Assembly (NCBI GenBank): GCA_944332555.1
Contig: CALVKF010000010.1
Span: 1-37,248 of the forward strand
Source of the DNA: an uncultured Bacilli bacterium
GTDB taxonomy: Bacteria; Bacillota_I; Bacilli_A; RF39; UBA660
DNA length: 37,248 nucleotides
Direction: 5' to 3'
Shown here one piece after another: positions 8,125-16,329 of the stretch. Position 1 is the stretch's first letter. Each line of letters starts with the position of its first letter. A program made the translations under genes and the position numbers. Under the pieces are notes generated by a model. It did not search any database and was not told where the DNA came from. It saw nothing but the letters and a program-made list of their open reading frames with translations.

Positions 8125-8812
8125 CTTTTAAGACATTAATAATTTTTTCTTTAAATTTAGCATTATTAAGATTACTTTTACTAACACGCTCAAGCATTCC
8201 ATTATTAAGTACTACTATTTCATCACATAAATCCAAAGCCAATTCTAAAATATGTGTTGAAAATATTAAAATGCGATTTTCTTTAGTTTTCTTAAGTAAT
8301 TCTTTCATTTCTTCAGCAACAACTACATCAAAACTAGTGAGTGGTTCATCTAATAGTAAAATACTAGGATTAGCAATAATATTTACTAACATTTGCATTT
8401 TATTTTTCATTCCATGAGAATAATCTTTCATAAGTTTATCTCTATCACTTACATCAAGTTTGATTAAATCAAAATATTCATCAATACTTTTTAAATCAGT
8501 TATTTTATCTTTATTAATATCAATAAAAAATTTCAAAAATTCTCTACCTGTTAAAAACTCTGGAACAACTGGAGTAGATAAAACATAACCAATATCACTA
8601 GCTTCAACCTTACGGGTTTCTTTATCTTCTATAAAAAAGGAACCATTATCAATTTCTAAATCTTCATTCAAGCAGTTAAAAAGAGTCGTTTTTCCTGCAC
8701 CATTACGACCGAGTAGTCCATAAATTTTACCACTTTCAAATTCAAAGTTAATATCTTTTAAGACCTCTTTGGTCCCGAATTTCTTTTCTAAATTTTTAAT
8801 TACCAATTTCAT
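8105..8812 (-). CDS. ABC transporter ATP-binding protein
   Basis: 235 residues. Walker A GRNGAGKTT is at about 35-43, Walker B ILLLDEP with a following LTSFD, and the H-loop STH. The signature motif is YSHGMKNKM instead of LSGGQ, a departure common among ABC-2 export ATPases. Partner of the overlapping permease. The gene starts 50 bases after the DUF362 stop, with a TATACT promoter-like box just upstream (about 8833-8838). Confidence 0.87.
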   Translation of the reverse strand: MKLVIKNLEKKFGTKEVLKDINFEFESGKIYGLLGRNGAGKTTLFNCLNEDLEIDNGSFFIEDKETRKVEASDIGYVLSTPVVPEFLTGREFLKFFIDINKDKITDLKSIDEYFDLIKLDVSDRDKLMKDYSHGMKNKMQMLVNIIANPSILLLDEPLTSFDVVVAEEMKELLKKTKENRILIFSTHILELALDLCDEIVVLNNGMLERVSKSNLNNAKFKEKIINVLKGEEDAE

Positions 8813-8852
8813 ATAAACATCACTTGTTTAGTATACCATATTTTAGCTAAAA

Positions 8853-8880
8853 GAAAAAGAGATTATATTTCTACAATCTC
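8853..8880 (-). terminator. Terminator of the DUF362 gene
   Basis: Minus-strand GAGATT...AATCTC stem overlapping the DUF362 stop codon (8863-8865), followed by a CTTTTTCTTTT tract on the minus strand (forward 8846-8858). Confidence 0.65.
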
Positions 8881-9741
8881 ATATTCACGACTACCAACGC
8901 CTTCTTCCTCTGCTGCTTCAACAGTGTGTACTCCATGAAGTGATTCGATTCTTTCGATTAACTTATCTTTTCCAGGATCAGCTCTATTATAAACAATATC
9001 TAGACAAGCTTGGTCAACTGCAACAGGATCAAGGCTTGCAAGAATACCTACATCTTTCATACATGGTTCTGTTGCATTACCATCGCAATCACAATCAACT
9101 GATATGTTTTTCATTACATTGATATATACTGCATTACCATTAAAGTGAGCAACAACACTTGATGCCGCATCGGCCATAGCTTCTAGGAATCTATCTTGTT
9201 CTGGCAAATTATTAAATAATTCATATTGATTATCAGTTACACCAGCAGTATGAATTAAAGTTTTACCAGCAGAAGATGCACAACCAATTGAAAGTTGTTT
9301 TAGCGCTCCACCATAGCCACCCATAGCATGACCTTTAAAATGAGATAATACAAGTAAAGAATCATAGTTAGCTAAATTTTTACCAACATAATTTTTATGC
9401 AAAATTTTGCCATTTGGAACATCTAATTCTAAATCGGGTCCTTCAGCATCCATTAAGTCAAACGGAAAATATTTTTCCCATTCATGTTCTTTAATTAATT
9501 CACGATGTTTTTCTGTAGTATTTCTAGCACCTGCATAAGCCGTATTACATTCAACTACAGTACCATTTACATGATTAACTAAATCTTTAACAAATTCTGG
9601 TCTCAAATAATTTTTATTACCGGCTTCACCAGAATGCATTTTAACAGCAACTTTGCCATCTAATTTTTTACCTAATGCTTCATAAATTTTAATTAAAGCA
9701 TCACTACTAATTTCTTTTGTAAAATAAACTTTTGATTTCAC
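8863..9741 (-). CDS. DUF362 domain protein
   Basis: 292 residues. The DUF362 core is visible: VAVKMHSGEAGNKNYLRPEFV near residue 31, the SHFKGHAMGGYGGALKQLSIG segment, and DPVAVDQACLDIV near the end. The ferredoxin-like 4Fe-4S domain often fused to DUF362 is absent; a short Cys cluster CDCDGNATEPC could bind a metal or cluster. The start is GTG at 9741 with GGAGGG (9748-9753); an ATG at 9748 is out of frame. DUF362 proteins are of unknown function, often linked to Fe-S or metal chemistry. It is transcribed from a MerR-type promoter nearly identical in layout to that of the flavodoxin/cupin operon. Confidence 0.87.
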   Translation of the reverse strand: MKSKVYFTKEISSDALIKIYEALGKKLDGKVAVKMHSGEAGNKNYLRPEFVKDLVNHVNGTVVECNTAYAGARNTTEKHRELIKEHEWEKYFPFDLMDAEGPDLELDVPNGKILHKNYVGKNLANYDSLLVLSHFKGHAMGGYGGALKQLSIGCASSAGKTLIHTAGVTDNQYELFNNLPEQDRFLEAMADAASSVVAHFNGNAVYINVMKNISVDCDCDGNATEPCMKDVGILASLDPVAVDQACLDIVYNRADPGKDKLIERIESLHGVHTVEAAEEEGVGSREYEIVEI

Positions 9742-9760
9742 TTTTCATCCCTCCAAATTC

Positions 9761-9791
9761 ATTTTAACACTTAAAGCAGACTCCAAGTCAA
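9761..9791 (-). promoter_or_regulatory. MerR-type promoter of the DUF362 gene
   Basis: Minus-strand TTGACT (9786-9791), 19-base spacer TGGAGTCTGCTTTAAGTGT and TAAAAT -10 (9761-9766). The unusually long spacer and its dyad match the site at 2207-2243 closely (CTTGACTTG-AGT--GCTTTAA shared). Confidence 0.78.
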
Positions 9792-9794
9792 GAT

Positions 9795-10757
9795 TTATTT
9801 TTTAAATTTGCCACTTATTTGTTCTTTATTTTCCTTTGTATATCCTTTTAAAGAATCCGGTAAAATACTCACTAAATCTTGATAAAGCTTCCCATAAGCA
9901 TTTTCATATTCCTCATTAAATTTATGAACTATTCCCACATTATATTTAATATTATCCTTTGTTAAAATAAATATACTTCGCTCATCAACTTTCTTTTTTA
10001 CTCTAGCTTCATACGGATAAAACCAAAGTATTTCATCTAACTTTATAATATATAGTTTTGGTCTATAATTAATTAAATAATTTTTAGTAATAATTGTGTG
10101 ACATATTGTATTATGATTACTACTATTTAATTCTTTATCAGTTATTACTTTTAATACTTTTCTTCTTCTAATTATTTTAATTACATTTATTAATATGAAA
10201 AGTATGCCCACCAAAAACAAAGGTATAACTAATATTCTTGCTTGATTTAAAATATAATCATTAGTCAAAGTAGTATCTAAATAATATTTGCCAATAACTT
10301 CATCAATTGTACTAGCATTAACATCAACATCCATTTCAATTAAATAATCAAGGGCATAATTTTTAATTTCCGCAGGTATTTCTTTTGATCTTCCCTCAAT
10401 TATAACACTTTTTGGTTCTTCAGCATCAGCATTATAAGTATATTCATGTATTTCCTTTAAATTATTAAATTCATTATCATCAAGCACAACTACAAATATA
10501 TTATCATTACTATCAAATACCAAATAAAACCTTTCTAACTCACCAGATTCATTTAAAGTTGCAAAATAATCGGTAAGCAGTGTTACTTCAACATCCGAAG
10601 CTGCATATTCTTTATCTACTTCATTTAAATAAGCTACATCTTCATTTTTTAAATAACTATTTAACAGCAGATAGAATACTAATGAAGTAAAACATATAAT
10701 AATTCCTAAAATTAATAAAATTTTCTTAACTTTAACTAATTTTTTAAATTCTTTCAT
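9795..10757 (-). CDS. Two-TM protein of unknown function
   Basis: 320 residues, not recognised. One membrane helix lies at about 13-32 and another at about 172-190, followed by a basic RRRK stretch. The region between (about 33-170) is acidic and presumably extracellular; the C-terminal 120 residues are presumably cytoplasmic and include an aromatic KLDEILWFYPYEARVKKK stretch that resembles PH-like or DUF domains in small Firmicutes membrane proteins. It lies between the histidine kinase and DUF362 genes on the same strand, 45 bases after the kinase stop, so it may be part of the two-component operon or its target. Function open. Confidence 0.6.
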   Translation of the reverse strand: MKEFKKLVKVKKILLILGIIICFTSLVFYLLLNSYLKNEDVAYLNEVDKEYAASDVEVTLLTDYFATLNESGELERFYLVFDSNDNIFVVVLDDNEFNNLKEIHEYTYNADAEEPKSVIIEGRSKEIPAEIKNYALDYLIEMDVDVNASTIDEVIGKYYLDTTLTNDYILNQARILVIPLFLVGILFILINVIKIIRRRKVLKVITDKELNSSNHNTICHTIITKNYLINYRPKLYIIKLDEILWFYPYEARVKKKVDERSIFILTKDNIKYNVGIVHKFNEEYENAYGKLYQDLVSILPDSLKGYTKENKEQISGKFKK

Positions 10758-10802
10758 TTTGCCTCCGCAATTATTATACTAAATAATTAATATTTAAGCA
10801 AA

Positions 10803-11987
10803 TTACTTATAATACCTTATTATAAATTTTGTTCCCTTATTAACTTCCGATTTAACTATAATTTTCCCATTATCTTTAGTAATTATTTCTTTAGCTAAAG
10901 ATAAACCAATTCCAAAATTATTACTATTAGTACTACTCCCTTTATAAAACCTTTCAAAAATTCTATTTTTTTCTTTCTCGCTCATCCCTAAACCTTCATC
11001 TTCTATAATAATTTCTGTGTATAAAGATTTATCTTTAAAACTAATATATATATTTTTATCATTTAGTGTATGTTCTATAGCATTTTTTATTATATTACTT
11101 ATTGCCTCACTCTCCCATTTATAATCTCCAATAAATTCTACATCATTTGCTCCACTTACATGAATATTGATATTTTTAACTTCTCTTATGACATCTAAAT
11201 TCTTCATACACTCTAAAATTAATTTTTTTACATTAATATCATCTTTTTTAAAAGTTATTACATTGGCATCAAACCTAGATAATTTAAGTAAAACAATAAC
11301 TAAATAATTGATATTATCAACTTGTCTTTTAATATCATTTAAAAACTCCAGTTCTGTTTTCTTATCAACTTCTTCATCACACAAATTATCAACTAAAATT
11401 GATATTGAAGTTAAAGGTGTTTTTAATTGATGAGAAATATTAGCTAAATTTTCTTTTAAAGTAATTTTATCAAGGTATTCGCGACTTGCCATTTCTCTTA
11501 ACATTACTGTTGTTGTATAGATTTCATTTTTAAGTATTGATAAAATTCCTTCACTATTTAAATCAATTTTTAAATCATAATTTCCCCGATTTAATTCTTT
11601 TAAATAATCAATAATCTTATCAAGTTCTCTTTTTTCCTTTTTATCATAGAAAAAAATTAATAAAAATATAACTATAGATATTACTAATAACACTATACTA
11701 TTAATAATTAAATTACGATAAAAATTATCATTAATGCTTTTAAGTACTCCCATAGAATTTATATCAATTCCAAAACTCGCTAAAATATCACTAGCCTCAT
11801 TATCAGAACTATTAATAATTTCAATTATTTCTTCTTCAGTTACATCCGGATAGTTATTTACTAATGTACTAATTATATTATTAGTAAAATTATTAGTTAT
11901 TCTAACATAACTATTATAATCTACAAAAGAAATTATAAAGAATGTAATTACTACAACTATCCATACTATAATAAAATGTTTTTTCAT
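10803..11987 (-). CDS. Sensor histidine kinase
   Basis: 394 residues. TM1 about 5-23, a small extracytoplasmic domain (about 24-90), TM2 about 91-113, a linker, then HisKA with LANISHQLKTPLTS (phospho-acceptor His186) and HATPase_c with NIIKNAIEHT, DEGLGMS and FGIGLSLA boxes. It should autophosphorylate on His186 and pass phosphate to the response regulator encoded just upstream, with which it overlaps by four bases. The ligand of the small sensor domain is unknown. Confidence 0.93.
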   Translation of the reverse strand: MKKHFIIVWIVVVITFFIISFVDYNSYVRITNNFTNNIISTLVNNYPDVTEEEIIEIINSSDNEASDILASFGIDINSMGVLKSINDNFYRNLIINSIVLLVISIVIFLLIFFYDKKEKRELDKIIDYLKELNRGNYDLKIDLNSEGILSILKNEIYTTTVMLREMASREYLDKITLKENLANISHQLKTPLTSISILVDNLCDEEVDKKTELEFLNDIKRQVDNINYLVIVLLKLSRFDANVITFKKDDINVKKLILECMKNLDVIREVKNINIHVSGANDVEFIGDYKWESEAISNIIKNAIEHTLNDKNIYISFKDKSLYTEIIIEDEGLGMSEKEKNRIFERFYKGSSTNSNNFGIGLSLAKEIITKDNGKIIVKSEVNKGTKFIIRYYK

Positions 11988-12628
11988 ACATCCACCCGAT
12001 AACCTAAGCCTTTAATTGTTTTAATAATATCACTACCTAATTTTTCTCTAATTCTTTTAATATAAACAGTTAAGGTATTATCTTCAACAAAATTACCCGA
12101 GATATCCCAAATTTGTTCCATAATTATTTCTCTAGTTACAATCCTATTTAAATTTTGAAATAGTAATAATAAAATACGATATTCTAAACTAGTAAATATT
12201 ACTTCTACATTATCCACATATACCCTAGCAGCATCAGTATCTATAACAACATTTTTAACTTTAATTAAATTGTTGTCTTTATTCTTTCTAATTATTTTAT
12301 TTATTCTAGAAAGTAGCTCTTTAGCTTTAAAAGGTTTAACCATATAATCTTCTACCCCATTATCTAGAGCATCACTAATTACATCTTCATCATCTTTAGC
12401 AGTTAAAACTAAAGTTGGTTTATTGGTTAAATTATTTTTAAAGAAATCAACACCATCGCCATCAGGTAACATTAAATCAAGTATTATTAAATTATAATTA
12501 TTTTCTAAATGTTTTTTAGCATCATTTAAAGTACTAACAACATCCACATCAAAATTATGTTGTTTTAATAAATATACAATTCCTTTAATAATAAACTCAT
12601 TATCTTCGATTAATAAAATTTTATACAT
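11984..12628 (-). CDS. OmpR-family response regulator
   Basis: 214 residues from the ATG at 12628, which has GGTG at a nine-base spacing; the TTG two codons earlier is too close to that site. The receiver domain has the acidic pair ED (8-9), phospho-acceptor Asp51 in LIILDLMLPDGDG, and KPF near 100. The C-terminal winged helix ends with DNTLTVYIKRIREKLG and KGLGYRV. It acts with the following kinase. Its targets are not encoded in an obvious way; the adjacent Fn3 surface protein and the FtsX-type exporter are possibilities only. Confidence 0.93.
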   Translation of the reverse strand: MYKILLIEDNEFIIKGIVYLLKQHNFDVDVVSTLNDAKKHLENNYNLIILDLMLPDGDGVDFFKNNLTNKPTLVLTAKDDEDVISDALDNGVEDYMVKPFKAKELLSRINKIIRKNKDNNLIKVKNVVIDTDAARVYVDNVEVIFTSLEYRILLLLFQNLNRIVTREIIMEQIWDISGNFVEDNTLTVYIKRIREKLGSDIIKTIKGLGYRVDV

Positions 12629-12669
12629 AAGCAATCACACCTATATTTTAACAAATTTAGATGAATATT

Positions 12670-12697
12670 AAAACTGATAAATGAAATTATCAGTTTT
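12670..12697 (-). terminator. Terminator after the Fn3 surface protein
   Basis: Perfect 11-base arms AAAACTGATAA and TTATCAGTTTT with a six-base loop, five bases after the end of the 12702 gene on the minus strand. The T tract is short. Confidence 0.65.
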
Positions 12698-12701
12698 AAA
12701 G

Positions 12702-14360
12702 TTAGTTAATTTTTATGCGAAATGGATTTTCTCGTGAACCATCGCCGGAGTCATATAATACATCGGAGTTTAGGTAGAAACAAGGACGGGTTGAAAATTC
12801 TCTGTTTAAATATCCCCACATATTATCAACATACAAAGCTCCATCAGCACCAATTTGAAAAACAAAATAATCTCCCCACCCTGGAGTTATTGTCCACTCT
12901 AACAGCCCTGAATATAACCAATTTTCAGATATTATACTGTCATATGATTCAATATTTGTTGTCCAATAAGTTGGATTTGCAGCAAATCCATAATCACTAA
13001 CATACATTAAGCCTATTTTGGAATTATCGTTTATACTATTGCTGCTACCTTCCTCTATACTATAAAACTGTGAAGCGGTATAAGTTCTAGACTCATATTC
13101 GATTTCTCGACTACTTTTCCATGTATGAAACGAAATCATACTGTCCCATGTATTTCCAAAATTATTTAAAAAAGTTGTATTTAACATTTCTTTTATATCC
13201 GAGGAGCTCCATATATTACTAGTATTTAAATCCCAAACATAATCTCCAAGAGTAATTGATTTTATTAACTTCACTTGTTCATCAAAAACTCCGATTATTT
13301 GATATAAATTATCATTTGGACATGGTATTGTATCTGTACCAAAGCAGACATAATTATTTGGATTTAATCCTGAATATCTAAATGAGTTGTCTCTAGCGCT
13401 ATTGGATAAACTTGATGTATGATAATATATCCCATTTGAACCCTGAGATGTATAAAGTCCTACAATAAAATCCGCAAGTATAATCGCATTTTCAGTTTCA
13501 ACAGTAACATTATACTTATTAGAAAAAGAACCATGTATATTCTCAATAAAAACTGATATATTATATATAGTTTCAGAGCTTAAATTAGTAAATGAAAAAG
13601 AATTATTTATACTGGTTCCAGAAATATTTTCACTTTCTATAATATAATAATATCTTTCTATTTCCACATCACTTGTTGCATTAACTGTTAAAGTAAAACC
13701 ACTTGTAGTTATATCACTTACTTCTACACTATTTATTACAGGCGCAGATATATCAGTAGTACTAACATTTAATTTATAAATATTTGACCTTGCACTTGTG
13801 CTGTCTACAGCATAGATTTTTATATTATATTCTGTTAATTGATTTAAATTTTCTATTACTATTGGATTTGTACTAATTGATATATATTCACTATCATTTA
13901 GGGAATAATAATAAGTTGTAATATTGCCATTTTCACTGGTAGCACTTACATCTAATATAACTGATGAACCTGTTACATTAGTAATATTTACAGTATCAAT
14001 CCATACTCCGTCATACTTATCAAAATATACATAGCATTGATCTGATTTATTAGACAATAAGTTCACTGTATTATTAATAGAATTATATTCTAATTCTCCA
14101 CCATTCTCACACCCACTTAAGTTTTCATTAAATATATAACCTGATTCGGGCCATGTTGTATCTTTGGTTTCAACATACTCACCTGAACCTGATTCGGTTT
14201 CATACATCATAGTAATCATATTACTATTTATTACTTGTTCATTTTTATTTATATTAGAAATTATATTATTTTCTTTATTTTCCACATTATTAAAGAAAAT
14301 AATAGTTACTAAACTTAATGTTAATAACACACTACTTATCAACAATATTTTTTTATACAT
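12702..14360 (-). CDS. Secreted Fn3-repeat surface protein
   Basis: 552 residues with an N-terminal hydrophobic segment (about 4-24) that could be a signal or anchor. Two fibronectin type III-like modules follow (about 120-200 and 205-290), each with the Y-I-Y/V-V core pattern. The C-terminal half (about 295-552) is aromatic, with W/Y-rich blocks and a closing RPCFYLNSDV...GDGSRENPFRI, resembling a DUF6273-like domain of gut Firmicutes surface proteins. No sortase motif is seen. Four cysteines are present, two in a CYVYFDKYDG context. It probably acts in adhesion or carbohydrate contact, by analogy. It lies next to the two-component genes and diverges from the XRE gene. Confidence 0.75.
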   Translation of the reverse strand: MYKKILLISSVLLTLSLVTIIFFNNVENKENNIISNINKNEQVINSNMITMMYETESGSGEYVETKDTTWPESGYIFNENLSGCENGGELEYNSINNTVNLLSNKSDQCYVYFDKYDGVWIDTVNITNVTGSSVILDVSATSENGNITTYYYSLNDSEYISISTNPIVIENLNQLTEYNIKIYAVDSTSARSNIYKLNVSTTDISAPVINSVEVSDITTSGFTLTVNATSDVEIERYYYIIESENISGTSINNSFSFTNLSSETIYNISVFIENIHGSFSNKYNVTVETENAIILADFIVGLYTSQGSNGIYYHTSSLSNSARDNSFRYSGLNPNNYVCFGTDTIPCPNDNLYQIIGVFDEQVKLIKSITLGDYVWDLNTSNIWSSSDIKEMLNTTFLNNFGNTWDSMISFHTWKSSREIEYESRTYTASQFYSIEEGSSNSINDNSKIGLMYVSDYGFAANPTYWTTNIESYDSIISENWLYSGLLEWTITPGWGDYFVFQIGADGALYVDNMWGYLNREFSTRPCFYLNSDVLYDSGDGSRENPFRIKIN

Positions 14361-14395
14361 GTACTACACCTTACCTTATAAAATTATTATATCAC

Positions 14396-14422
14396 ATTTT
14401 ATCTACGAACGGTAGATAAAAT
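14396..14422. promoter_or_regulatory. Palindrome between the Fn3 gene and the XRE gene
   Basis: Perfect 11-base arms ATTTTATCTAC and GTAGATAAAAT around GAACG. It sits 36 bases before the Fn3 start and 52 before the XRE start, in a divergent promoter region; a TATAAT for the Fn3 gene is adjacent. An operator for the XRE protein is likely, a transcript hairpin is possible. Confidence 0.55.
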
Positions 14423-14473
14423 TTAAACTAATATATTGAGATAATATAAGTAATAAGTGAGTGATTATAAATT

Positions 14474-14713
14474 ATGGATAGAAATGATGAAAATTATATT
14501 TATTATGTAATTGGTCAAAATATTAAAAAACAAAGAAAATTAAAAAACTTAACTCAAGAACAATTAGCAGAAAAATGTAATTATTCCTTAAGTTTTATAG
14601 GCAATTTAGAAAGTACTAAAGTATTTCAAACTATATCTGTAGGAAGTTTATATCACATAGCTAAAGTATTAGATATAAGTATATTAGAATTATTGAAAGA
14701 TATAGATAAGTAA
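14474..14713 (+). CDS. XRE-family HTH regulator
   Basis: 79 residues, essentially a single Cro/CI-type helix-turn-helix: NIKKQRKLKNLTQEQLAEKCNYSLSFIGNLE followed by ISVGSLYHIAKVLDISILELL. No extra domain. Preceded by the palindrome at 14396-14422 and followed 40 bases later by a second, broken XRE gene, so the two were probably a tandem pair. Small stand-alone XRE proteins commonly control adjacent mobile or toxin-antitoxin genes. Confidence 0.85.
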   Translation: MDRNDENYIYYVIGQNIKKQRKLKNLTQEQLAEKCNYSLSFIGNLESTKVFQTISVGSLYHIAKVLDISILELLKDIDK

Positions 14714-14753
14714 AAAAATAACTATTTTAAAACCGGAAAGGTGTGCATCTTCT

Positions 14754-14946
14754 ATGAAAAGATATTCTTTATCAATAATGGTAAGAAAAAATATTAGAAA
14801 ATATCGCAAGATAAGAGGTCTTACTTTACAAGAACTTGCAGATTTATCTGATTTTACCCATGGTTATAGGTAAATTTGCTGATGCTCTAGAAATAGACAT
14901 TAGACAATTATTTGATGATGTAGACACTGACAAATACAAAGATTAA
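14754..14946 (+). pseudogene. Degenerate XRE regulator
   Basis: The ATG at 14754 opens an HTH (VRKNIRKYRKIRGLTLQELADLSDFTHGY) that stops at 14871-14873. The next frame from 14869 continues GKFADALEIDIRQLFDDVDTDKYKD to the TAA at 14944-14946. The recognition helix and the loop normally between these two parts (some 15-20 residues) are missing, so an internal deletion with a frame change inactivated the gene. Its last 48 bases occur again at 16252, beyond the AbiE pair. Confidence 0.8.
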
Positions 14947-14949
14947 AAA
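14899..14949 (+). repeat. Direct repeat, left copy (AbiE cassette flank)
   Basis: 51 bases covering the end of the broken XRE gene, its stop codon and three following A residues; matches 16252-16302 at 49 of 51 positions by my alignment (mismatches at 14903 and 14931). Confidence 0.88.
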
Positions 14950-14998
14950 GATGTTTTTCATAAAATTATACAAATAATTTACAACAAACATCTTTTTT
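14946..14998. terminator. Bidirectional hairpin at the end of AbiEii
   Basis: Arms AAAAGATGTTT (14946-14956) and AAACATCTTTT (14986-14996) around a 29-base loop, with A and T tracts outside. It separates the plus-strand XRE remnant from the minus-strand AbiEii gene. Confidence 0.65.
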
Positions 14999-15701
14999 AT
15001 TTTAAAAATTTATTTTTTTCTAAATATTTAATTGTAGTATTCCATACTTTTTCAAAATCAGGTTTATTTTTAACACCAATAAGTTTATCATATGATTCTT
15101 TGACTAGTTGTTTATTTGATAATAATGTTGAAAAATCTTCAAGTTCCCTCTTATCATATTTTAATATTTCCTTTACTTTTTCTATATCAATATTACAATT
15201 TGAAATTATTAAGTAAACATCTAATATATCTTTAATTCTTCTAAAAATATGAGTATTTGAAAGAACAAATATTTTATCAGCCATCATTTTTTCCAAAGAT
15301 GAATATTTAATATCAACATCATTTATATTACAAATAATATAAAATGGATTATCCTTTATATCTAAATCAATTTTAGTTATAAGATTATTCTTTTCATCAA
15401 CTACCTTAAAACCCATTGATTTATTAATATCTGGTTCACGATATAAGACAACATTATAATTTTTATTAACTTTCTTAACAGCTTTTTCTAAAACTTTAGT
15501 AATCTTTTCCTTATTGTATTTATCTACCCAATTAGCATCAATATCTATCGTTTTTCTATCCACATTAATATTTTCATTTACCAAAAAAAGTAAATCTTTT
15601 AAAGCTAATCCTCCCTTAAAAATTATTGGTGCATCTTCTTTAGATAACTCTTCAATCACTTGATATAAAAAATATTCTAAATTATGATTTTCACGATTCA
15701 T
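14997..15701 (-). CDS. AbiEii-type nucleotidyltransferase toxin
   Basis: 234 residues. The nucleotidyltransferase core shows FKGGLALKDLL (GG at 30-31) and RKTIDIDAN (Asp53, Asp55), then KIDLDI as third acidic strand. AbiEii/MenA toxins of this family transfer nucleotides onto tRNA acceptor ends or otherwise block translation, causing abortive infection. It overlaps its antitoxin gene by 11 bases, the usual AbiE gene order. The whole pair is bracketed by direct repeats. Confidence 0.83.
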   Translation of the reverse strand: MNRENHNLEYFLYQVIEELSKEDAPIIFKGGLALKDLLFLVNENINVDRKTIDIDANWVDKYNKEKITKVLEKAVKKVNKNYNVVLYREPDINKSMGFKVVDEKNNLITKIDLDIKDNPFYIICNINDVDIKYSSLEKMMADKIFVLSNTHIFRRIKDILDVYLIISNCNIDIEKVKEILKYDKRELEDFSTLLSNKQLVKESYDKLIGVKNKPDFEKVWNTTIKYLEKNKFLK

Positions 15702-16152
15702 AAAAATTGACTCCTTCTTCTTTATATTTTTTTGCTTTTCTCACTAATGATTTAGGAATTTCTAACCCATCATAAGAGCAACCATTTTCATAATAATAAT
15801 TTGCAAAAGATTCATATAAAATTTGATCATCAGTATTTTTTCTAGATAACATATCTATTATTGCATCATTAATGCTTGATACTTTTAATCCTTGATAGTC
15901 TTCATAAGGAATATTTTCTAGTTTATCAACCAAAATGCAATTTAAATATGGTTTATCTATATTCGATTCAACATAAATTTTTATTTGTGATCTAAAGCCA
16001 CCGTTAGAAAAACCTAACAAATCTGCCGCCGATTCTAGACAAATAACACAATCTACATCTTTAAGCAAAGTTTTAAATACATCATAATATGTTAAGCAAT
16101 CATTATTTATTTGATTAGCATAATCATATATACTTTTATTATCATCAAGCAT
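15691..16152 (-). CDS. AbiEi-like antitoxin (short form)
   Basis: 153 residues. The segment VDCVICLESAADLLGFSNGG and later SSINDAIIDMLSRK match the C-terminal region of type IV antitoxins of the AbiEi family. The N-terminal winged helix that lets classical AbiEi repress its promoter is not evident, and the protein is shorter than the usual 200 or more residues, so autoregulation may be absent or done by another protein. A strong AAAGGAGG precedes the ATG. Paired with the overlapping AbiEii gene. Confidence 0.75.
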   Translation of the reverse strand: MLDDNKSIYDYANQINNDCLTYYDVFKTLLKDVDCVICLESAADLLGFSNGGFRSQIKIYVESNIDKPYLNCILVDKLENIPYEDYQGLKVSSINDAIIDMLSRKNTDDQILYESFANYYYENGCSYDGLEIPKSLVRKAKKYKEEGVNFYES

Positions 16153-16188
16153 TTATATTACCTCCTTTATAATTTTCCAAGCAATTAG

Positions 16189-16217
16189 ATTATACTATAA
16201 AATAAGTACTTTTTCAA
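16189..16217 (-). promoter_or_regulatory. Promoter of the AbiE pair
   Basis: Minus-strand TTGAAA (16212-16217), 17-base spacer, TATAAT (16189-16194), 37 bases before the antitoxin start codon. Confidence 0.75.
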
Positions 16218-16251
16218 ATTTTAATATTTTGTTTAGATTTTAATAATTAAT

Positions 16252-16302
16252 ATTAAACAATTATTTGATGATGTAGACACCGACAAATACAAAGATTAAA
16301 AA
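16252..16302 (+). repeat. Direct repeat, right copy (AbiE cassette flank)
   Basis: Second copy of the XRE gene 3' end (ATTAAACAATTATTTGATGA... to the TAA and following A residues), 49 of 51 identical to 14899-14949. It has no gene body upstream of it, so it is a duplicated gene end, not a gene. Confidence 0.88.
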
Positions 16303-16329
16303 ACTTACCTGAATCAGAGGTAAGTTTTT
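16300..16329. terminator. Bidirectional terminator (original XRE end / Fic end)
   Basis: Perfect 11-base arms AAAACTTACCT and AGGTAAGTTTT with loop GAATCAG. It directly follows the right repeat and reaches the Fic stop codon (16328-16330). It was probably the terminator of the XRE gene before the AbiE pair was inserted. Confidence 0.87.
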
